Assembly (NCBI GenBank): GCA_016858145.1
Contig: JAEHOE010000148.1
Coordinates: 124,001-188,000 of the forward strand
Reading direction: 5' to 3'
DNA length: 64,000 nucleotides
DNA from: Edaphochlamys debaryana
Lineage: Eukaryota > Chlorophyta > Chlorophyceae > Chlamydomonadales
In this document: positions 56,801 through 64,000 of the stretch, in pieces
How the letters are laid out: each line of letters begins with the position of its first letter
Numbering within the stretch: position 1 is the first letter of the stretch
The notes under the pieces: generated by a model
Seen by the model: only the letters and a program-made list of their open reading frames with translations
Databases searched by the model: none
Told to the model about the DNA's origin: nothing
Translations under genes and position numbers: made by a program

Positions 56801-58769
56801 TATGGCTAATGTCATTTTGCTTCACTTGACCGTATCCTGTTTCGGTCTGTACCAGGGGAGCGTTAGCGGGCTATCCATGCTCCTGACGGCCTACGCCTTG
56901 GTAAGACACAGCGGCGCGGGTTGGTCACAGAGGAAGCTGAACGGGCGCGGTCTTGCTTGGCTGCCCTCAGGCAGCAGGGTGGTGGGGTGGCTGACAGAAT
57001 ACCCACATGAACAATCAATAACTTGACTTGCGCTGACCTGAAAGGCCTCCCACCATCCTGTCCGTTAGGAACGCTCCAACGTCTCAATCGCCAAGTGGCC
57101 GTTCCAGGTGGGCCTTGATACGCCTGGGTGGTCTCGGCGATGCCTCGCAGCCATACTTGCCAGCCGACGCCAATGTACGTCCGATGGGTCCGGTCCGCCC
57201 CGCCCGCGCCGGATGGGCCTGAGTGGGCTAGGGATATCTCACAGCAAAACCTGCGGGCCCTAGCAAGCCGACGGCATGCCAGGTCCGATGAGTCCGGTCC
57301 AGTCCGGTTTGCTCCACCCCGCCGCTCCTCCCACCGCGCGCGACTCTCCCTTCATGCTTCCGCCTGCCCCGCAACCACATCTGCTTCTTGTCCTGGCGCC
57401 CGTGTCCTCACAACCTCCCCTGCTCCTCCCTGTCTCTGTGCCCTACGCACCCCCTCCTCTCATTCAGCTGTCGCAAGCCGACGCGGGCGACCGCAAGAGG
57501 GCCCGCGACATGTACTTTTACGGTGGAGCGCAATGGAGCCGCGACTGGAGCGGCCTCGCGGCACTCGACACGCTGCTCATGGTAAGCCGCACATGGGGCG
57601 ACATGACTCGCGGTGCCACGTACGAGATGTACGGACATGTGACGCGCCATGCTGCCGTACGTCGGCCTGATGCCCGCGCAGCTCAAGGACGGCTTCACGT
57701 GGACCTTCTACAGGTGCGGGCGCTATGCTGCAGAGTCGTTGCAGTTGGTTGCAGTGCATGTACTACTAGATGTATGAAGCTAGCGGCAAGGTTGCAGCCC
57801 CGGCTCACTGGGGGCCGCAGGGTGGGCTGCGGCCCCCATTGAGCCAATGTTGAGCGAATGGAGCCTGAAATTCATGAGGCATGCACCCGGAATCGGGCCC
57901 CAGGGGCGCCTCGAAGATCACAGTACCCAAGCCCTCCTGGCGGTTCAACCCTAGTAACCCCCGCCCTTGTCGGCTGCAGGAATCTCTATGCTCGGTACCA
58001 GAGCCTCTCCCGGCCCTTCCCAGTGAGCCACGGGACCCACAACCAGGATAGGCGCATTGCGGGGTGAATGCTGTACGCGAGGCCCCACGCCACTGGCTCC
58101 CACTAGGCCTCACTCGCCACAGGGAGCACATTATTTCAGGCCCTTGTCCCCCGTCGCTCGCCAGAGGGTCCAGTTGTTTCGAGGACTCCGTCTTGGGCAC
58201 TTTCGGTGGACGGCTGCTATAGTCGAGATCGCTGACCTTAGTCCGCGCCTCCACACCGATCCACACTCGCCGCAGGCTGACAACGTACAGATGTGGATTC
58301 GGGTGACCAGCCTGGTCGCGAACCGCACCCTGCTCCCCTTCTATGAGGCCTGGGGCTTCCCCATCCTCAACTCCACACGAGTCGCACTGCGGGTAAGTAA
58401 GGTCCACAGTACTCAGGCAGCCTGGGAGGCACTGGCAACGAGGCGGGAGAAGGTCGAGCGGGGACCGGGGACCGGGGTGGGGCTACGGCACAGGAAAAGG
58501 GGATGAGCGGCAGCAACCAGACATCTTAACCCACATAACCTTCTTACCGGAACCCCTTCCTCGCCTCTCAGGGCCTGGCCAACTGGACCGAGGCCCCCCT
58601 GGGGCTTCTCGACCTCAGCAGGCGGCGGCGTGCCCTGCAGAGCCTCCAAGCCGAGGGTCAGGCGGGGGTCAGGAGTGTGGCGCTTAGCCTCCCGGATGCG
58701 GGGGGCGCGGCGGGCTCAGGTGCTGTTAGGGCTGCGAGGCGGGTGCGGCGGGCAGGGCTGTGGGTGTAG
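50801..58769 (+). CDS. Secreted M60-like/TCAF-family protein, HExxH apparently lost
   Basis: Twenty-six exons, all phase-consistent, 858 residues; first 50801-50998, last 58572-58769, with others starting at 51139, 51418, 51635, 52000, 52290, 52762, 53052, 53278, 53512, 54254, 54583, 54856, 55119, 55373, 55685, 55997, 56372, 56589, 56856, 57069, 57468, 57682, 57980, 58276. A signal peptide (LLILFASLAARVATS) starts the protein. The N-terminal half has the TCAF-type domain: RVVVFGHESYV, DVDIVWLDANPRG and GLLVAGNAWTW. The C-terminal half matches the M60-like fold: GPVYLLVPR, WWDSERNQVGPWAEVENDRI with ITLTVPS, PERIALDADTLQGG then GYPIVA, and LANRTLLPFYEAWGFPI-type ending. Where active members have FHELGH, this reads WDLFAALAQSH, so zinc-binding His and catalytic Glu are missing. 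Probably a glycan- or matrix-binding pseudopeptidase. Confidence 0.78.
53986..54283 (+). repeat. Copies of 5' end of M60-like exon 11
   Basis: The acceptor and exon start encoding AMMDAATT (54250-54283) are preceded by two partial copies at about 53986-54018 and 54135-54161, each with a CAG acceptor and GCCATGA(T/C)GGAC, spaced about 120-150 bp. Confidence 0.82.
56731..56797. repeat. 30-bp tandem repeat
   Basis: Two exact 30-base units (56731-56760, 56761-56790, starting GGCAGGTTGCCATGGCTCTT) and the start of a third, inside an intron of the M60-like gene. Each unit contains CAGGTT, a potential donor. Confidence 0.92.
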
Positions 58770-60487
58770 GTCACGGAGGTGACCGCGCAAGCTGTGCAAG
58801 GCGTCGTGGGTTTTTTGGTGCCGTTGGGTTGGTTTGCACCGAGGAGTTGTTCAAGGGCCGCAGCCCTGTCATTCATTGCCTATTGCTTGTGACGCTCAAC
58901 CCCCCAAAACAACCGGGGCAGCAACCATTTCTGTTGCATGCAAAGGCTACTGTAGAGTAAACAGAGTCATCAAACCGTTTAGTGAACACTGTCTTCTTCC
59001 CGTAGTGACTGGGCTTAGCCCTGGCTTAGCCATGACCCTTGGATATGGTGCCGATAGTTTGCCTTATACAGACGCCGCATCAGGCTCCTCTCAATGGCTA
59101 TCGTGTCCATGGCTGTGTGCAAGAGTGACTTGGGTGATTGATTTTAGGCACAGTCTCGTTGCGGAGGAGTTGGGTTGCGTGCACCTTCCCGTGCCAGCAC
59201 GTTCCCGGGTTGAGCCCAGGTGTGCAAAGCTGCAAACCAACTTGACGGGTATTGCCTTCTGCCCCTTCTTAAGTCAAGGGACCAATGGGTGGGCCTTATC
59301 ATCCGCACATGTGCGGAGCGTGTGGAGGCAACTGTATGTGGGGCCTTGCTCGAAGTGCTCTGCCCAGCCGGCTTTGTCCGCTAGCTCAACGTGTCTAGTG
59401 TGCTAGGTAGGGCTTGGCCCCTCGTGAGCACTTGAATGCCGTTTGTGGGCTTGCGGACGAGGCCTACTGCACGCCCCGGCGAGGCTTGCCGAGGAACTGG
59501 GGGGAAGGGGCAAAAGGAATAAGTGAGCACGCACGCTTCTGTGCGTACAGGCCCACCCTGCCCACGGCAGACTTTGCGCAGTGGCTCTGATCGAGGGCCC
59601 ACTGCTTCAAGTCGAGGGGCGGGAAAGCGAGCACGGTTTCGGAGTCGGGCCCCCCACGGTAGCTAGTGGCGGTGCGGTCTAGCCCTTCACAGCCCCAGTG
59701 CCCCTCACAGGCCCAGTGCCCCTCACAGGCCCTCGCTGCCCCTGGCGGGGCAGGGGCGGGGTGCCCACCGCTCCTGCACCCCCCACGAGCGACCGCAATG
59801 CCTGAGCTCTCACTGAAGGCATTACGGCATTATGCCGGGTTGCGGCCCGTGGGAATGCGGCGCATTCACGGATGTGGGCGACGGGCGTCCACAAAACCGC
59901 TATCGGCAGAACGAGCCATGCAACGTTGAATACCTACTGAGAACCCACTCTCCTTGCACTTGCCGCAAGGACGCATAGTGCGGCCTGTACCGAGGACGAG
60001 TCACGCCGGTCGGCCACAAGCTTGCTTGCAACCCTGAACAGCAAGGTGCATTCGCGTGCATTGCCTGATGCTTTTAGCTGCATTGGATAGCGGATTAGTG
60101 GTGCCGTGGCCGACCTCACTTTTGCAGATGTGCCCGGCCGTCGTGCTCAGCCAACACGCGCAGCCCCGGCAACGTGCACGAGTGTTACAGGCGTACTGCG
60201 TTCTTATCGCCACGGACTTCTTATTGCAGTTTCGGAGCCTCTAGAGAAAGTCAGCGCAACCTGCTCAGTTTCTGCAGTCTTGCCCCACCACATGTTTATA
60301 TGAGACATGTAGCCGCTAGAGCACTCCTAGAGATGGGCTACAGCGCCCGGCGCCTGACTGCAGCGGCCCAGTGGTTGCACGCTCGTCCCTGTCCAGCGCT
60401 TGTTGGGCTTACGAGCACCTGCTCACAACATGGGCAGCTTGAGGGGAAGCGCTGGGACTCCAGCTCGCGTCGGTAGGCGGGGCACGG
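58770..60487. other. Intergenic region between M60-like gene and cyclase
   Basis: Same-strand neighbours; holds a 3' UTR and the cyclase promoter. No conserved protein segment or RNA gene recognised. A short direct repeat CCCCTCACAGGCCCAGTG occurs at about 59690-59730. Confidence 0.5.
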
Positions 60488-63400
60488 ATGCTCCTCAAAG
60501 TGGCCCGCGCGGCCGGTGCCACCGGCCGCGGAGGGTTGTGTGAGCTATATATCTTCGTGCTGCTATCGCTCCTGTTCGCCTCAACCTCTTGGAGCCAAGC
60601 AAGCGGCGGACATGAGAGAGCTGCCGAGACGGAGAGCGAACTGGCGGCCTTGCTCTCCGACCAGCGTGTCACAGTCATCGTCCTGAGCGCGGTGGCTGTA
60701 AGCAACGGTACGCTCTGGAGCGGTCAGGCATCCACACAGTCAGGTCGACAGCCGCTGCCACAGCTGCTTCCGGGGAGGCCTGTGGTGATAGCTCGGCACC
60801 TGACGATTCGTGGCGTGGGATATGCGGGGGACGTACTGCCTCCAGTTGCTGTGCAACCGGACGTCAACGCGTCCTGCACCCTGGGGCGTCTTCCCCTCCT
60901 CGACCTCCGCCGCGTCGAAGGCTGGCTCGACCTTCAGCCCAACGCTTCGTTACGGCTCCAGGGCCTCCAGCTGGCCAGCAGCCAGCCTGCAAGTCAGCCA
61001 GACCTGCTTCCCTACCGAGCGCTGCTGCGCGCCCTCTTGGTCTCCTCCCCAGCAACCCCCAGCACCACCCCCAACCCCATCCTGCCAGCCGTCTCCCTCG
61101 AGGGCTGCCTGGAGTGGGTCGATGTGGGTTACCCCCAGCCCCTGGCCCTCCAGGCAGCCACGACTCTGGCGCCGCTGCCTGCAGCCATTGCAGCTGCGGT
61201 CGCCTCCTCCGCTGCCAGTGCTGGCGGCGCCGGGGCCTGGGCGACTCTGGCGCAGCTGCCTACGGCGGCGGCAGCGACGGAACCCGCCGGAAGTGGAAAC
61301 GACGGGGCTGTAGTCGCGCCCCAAGCGCTCGCCCTCACCGGCCCGCTTTGCGCAGCAGCAGCCCCTGGGCCCAGTGCCGCGCAGGCACCGCCTGCCAGCG
61401 GCACAAGCAGGCGCCTGTCCTCCACACAGCGAGGCCCCCAGCCCCAGCTCCAGCCCCACGCCCAGCCTCGCCTCATCACGCTTGGCATAAGGGCGCTAGC
61501 GCCGGAGTCAGGACGAGGGCGGGGCTCTAGCAGCTCCGCAGCGGTGACCTGGGCAGGCCTGGGACCCGGCCGCGACCCTGCGCCCGACTGGCTGTCCAGC
61601 CTTCGCACGCGGGCCTCGGTCCTCGGCTGGCGGCGCGCGCTTACGCTGCTCGCCGGCAGCTTGCTTCAGGGGTGGGACTGGCGCCAGCCTGAGGACGGCA
61701 GCCGAGGCCCGCAGTGGAGGGAGCTCGGCGGGGCCGAGGGCGGGGCTGCGGTGGAGCGGGCGGAGGCGGCTGACGTGGGCGCAAGGCGGCAGCTGCGTCG
61801 CCGGGCCCTGGAGGCATTGGCGGAGCCGGGCTGCCTGGGCGCTGGGGTGCTGGTGCGGGCTGCAGCCACGGCCCTCTCCGGCCGCCGCGGTGGGGGTTTC
61901 TCGGACGCCCCGGCGTACGACGTGCCGTACGACACGTGGGGCGAGCAGGTCGTCGTCGTGCTGGTGTACGGCAGCTACAGCGCGTCGCAGGCGCAAGTGG
62001 ACGCTGCCTGCCTGGCTGCCAGTCGGGCGGACGTGTGCGTGGAGCGGGCACGGGTAGCGCTGGCGGCAGCTGCCAACGCCACCGCTCTAAAGGGGGGATC
62101 AGGGGCAGGCGGGCCGAGCGGAAGCAGCAACACGACAGCCGCATCGCCCGATGGCGGGAGCGGAGGCACAGGAGAGGAAGGCAGCACGGCCTTTGTGGTG
62201 AGTGCGGTGGTGGGTTGCAGTTCGGACTTGTGCCAAAGCGCGAGTCAGGGCTCCGCTGCTATGCGGCGACAGTCGTGAGGGCCGGGGCCGAGAGGCATCT
62301 TGCACAGGGCCGGGGTTTCTCAGAGCCCGCGTCCTGCCGTCCTGGCCGCACACGCCCAAACTTCCTTTCCTCCCCATCCGCTTCTTTTTCGGCACATTTC
62401 GCTCCTCCAACCACAGGTCACCATTGCCGTACTGCTGCCCGTAGCGGTCCTGGCGCTTGCGGCGCTGGCCCTAGTGTACTGCCTGTACCGCCGCTTGCAA
62501 CGGCAGCACCGGCGCGAGCACAGCGCTCAGAAGGCGCCCGGCGTTGGGCCGCTGACCACCCTGCTCATCACGGACATTGCCAACAGCACCGCGCTGTGAG
62601 CAGGAGGGCTGTGGGCCTGAGCGTGCGGGGTGCCGGGGTTGCCTTGAGACTGCTCTGTGTCGAGGGTCCAGCGTGCGAGGAGGCCAAGTCCTGTTTTGGG
62701 GACTCTGACCTGGGAGGGCGGGCCCTTGCGTGAGACCTTGCGGAGCAGGATAGCGTGAGGGGATGGGTGTGGATTCCGTACCCCCGTACCCCTGTACCAC
62801 CCCGGACCAGCCGGGGCGGGGCTGCGCAGGGCAGGGAGGCGGTAAACTCCGGTCTTGACTTGCCCTCCACCTGCCCATGCCCTGCTGATCGCAGGTGGGA
62901 GTCCCTGCCTGAGGAGGTGCGGAGGGCTGGCAGCTGCGGGCTGGCAGCGTTGCGGGCGGCCGAGGAAGGGATTGGCGGGGAACAGGGCAACGGCACGGGT
63001 CCTGGGCTGTGAGGCCTGGGCTGCTCTGGCGATCGGCCTGGCAACCATGCAGCCGGACGTTGGGTGAACTGCCGCACCTTCCGGTCGTAGCTCAAGTTCT
63101 CGCAGCCGTTTAGTTAGTGCACCAAGCATTGGTAGTCTAGGCACTGATGCCGTTGCCCGAGGCGCACAGATTGTATCCGCTCTCAGACTGAGCCCTGCAC
63201 GTTTCATCACATCCCTCTCCTACCTCTGACCAGGTTATGGACACGGCCCTGCGGCTGCACCACGCCTGTATCCGGGCGTTGATTCTCCGCTTCAACGGCT
63301 ATGAGAGCGCGACGGAGGTGAGGGCAGGACGGGGCGAGGGAGGGAGGAGGCTGAATGGAGCAGGGGTTGCGGAGGTCTGGCAGGGCAGCGAGGGACGGCG

Positions 63401-64000
63401 GCGGCTGTGCAGAGTGGCGGGGACCTGGCAGATGGGTCCCCATGCACGACGGCATGGGTGCGCTCCCTTGCTGCCTCCAGCCAGTCACGTGTCCCCTCGC
63501 AACCTCCCACCCGCTGCAGGGCGACAGTTTCATCCTGGCCTTCCACCACCCGATGGACGCCGCCAAGTTCGCACTGACTGCCCAGATACAGCTCATGGTG
63601 GGTGGAGGCACGGCAAACTAGGGCTGGTGCTCCTTCGAGGCTTGGGTGTTGCGCACCAGCCAGGGCGGATGTTGATGACCGGCTTAGGCGGGCCTGGAGC
63701 CATTCGCCTCACCTTTCCCTGTCCTGTCCGGCTGTCCCCACCCCAGGACGTCATGTGGCCCGCCGAGGTTCTGGCCCACCCTGATGGCCACGAGGTCTGG
63801 GTGGTGCCTCGAAACAACGAGCCTTCAATCCACAATACGGGTCAGCTGGTCTCGACCTTCAACCCAAACGCTCTTGACAACTCGCTCCGCCATGCCAGCG
63901 TGGAGTTCAATCGTCGGGGCAGCAGCTGGGCTGCCCTCGGCAAGTCCTTCCGGGCGGGAAGCGCCGGTGCCTCCGTTTCTGTGTCAGCAGCAGCCACTGC
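60488..64000 (+). CDS. Single-pass membrane adenylyl/guanylyl cyclase (partial, continues off right edge)
   Basis: Receptor-like class III nucleotide cyclase of the type expanded in chlorophyte algae; makes cAMP or cGMP (which one cannot be told). Exons: 60488-62197, 62417-62595, 62895-62916, 63234-63317, 63520-63597, 63747 to edge. Residues ~20-37 (LYIFVLLSLLFASTSW) form a signal peptide; about 530 residues of Ala/Gly-rich ectodomain with a few Cys and NxS/T sites follow; residues ~571-595 (VTIAVLLPVAVLALAALALV) are the membrane span, then a basic stop-transfer RRLQRQHRR. The cyclase domain starts TLLITDIANSTALWESLPEE, with the first metal-binding Asp in ITDI, and continues YESATEGDSFILAFH, with the second Asp in EGDSF, then LTAQIQLM. 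The transition-state Asn/Arg region lies beyond the edge. The 22-base exon 62895-62916 is needed to keep WESLPEE in frame. Confidence 0.88.

Noticed and set aside
58834..59406. Plus-strand frame of 190 codons after the M60-like gene
   Set aside because: Mixed composition with no conserved segment; fits a 3' UTR better.

Overview
This window is nuclear DNA of a green alga, most likely a volvocine or related chlamydomonadalean. The evidence is very high GC, intron-dense genes with small exons, long Ala/Gly/Ser/Pro-rich insertions in conserved proteins, a (SPPPP)n hydroxyproline-rich wall glycoprotein and an alga-type membrane nucleotide cyclase. No prokaryotic operon, CRISPR array, rRNA, tRNA or transposase gene was recognised. 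Genes were read by chaining exons across GT-AG (three times GC-AG) introns and checking that reading phase carries through every joint.

Layout, left to right: (1) minus, short-chain dehydrogenase/reductase, running off the left edge; (2) minus, 2612-14840, an 18-exon PHS1-type protein with an actin-fragmin-kinase-like domain, an 1128-codon low-complexity exon, a dual-specificity phosphatase and a C-terminal zinc finger; (3) minus, 16466-21500, nicotinamidase swollen to about 784 residues; (4) minus, 22301-27227, DNA polymerase delta subunit 2; (5) plus, 27658-29550, a borealin-like coiled-coil protein, divergent from POLD2; (6) minus, 30652-35212, a plastid-targeted GalT-like (HIT superfamily) enzyme; (7) minus, 36796-38487, an unrecognised Ser/Ala-rich protein, 5' end open; (8) plus, 39201-42093, CIAO1, the WD40 subunit of cytosolic Fe-S assembly; (9) minus, 44323-49358, a pherophorin-like hydroxyproline-rich extracellular protein, 5' end open; (10) plus, 50801-58769, a secreted M60/TCAF-like protein whose HExxH site appears lost; (11) plus, 60488 to the right edge, a single-pass membrane adenylyl/guanylyl cyclase.

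The genes do not form one pathway. Possible functional neighbours are POLD2 and the borealin-like gene, which share a 430-bp divergent promoter and are both cell-division functions, and the wall glycoprotein beside the secreted M60-like gene.

The most striking non-gene signal is a recurrent structural habit. At about twenty exon-intron junctions in at least five genes, the last or first 20-55 bases of an exon, together with the splice site, are repeated one to five times inside the adjoining intron. The copies are in the same orientation, usually 90-215 bp away and embedded in G- or C-runs. This looks like junction-centred tandem duplication that lengthens introns and supplies decoy or alternative splice sites. 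Other notable items are a perfect 34-bp inverted repeat in an intron, a 38-bp minisatellite, a GATCCA repeat that occurs in both introns and coding exons, and a single-base frame break in the PHS1 kinase domain. Exon limits are inferred by eye and may be off by a base or two; gene spans are firmer.
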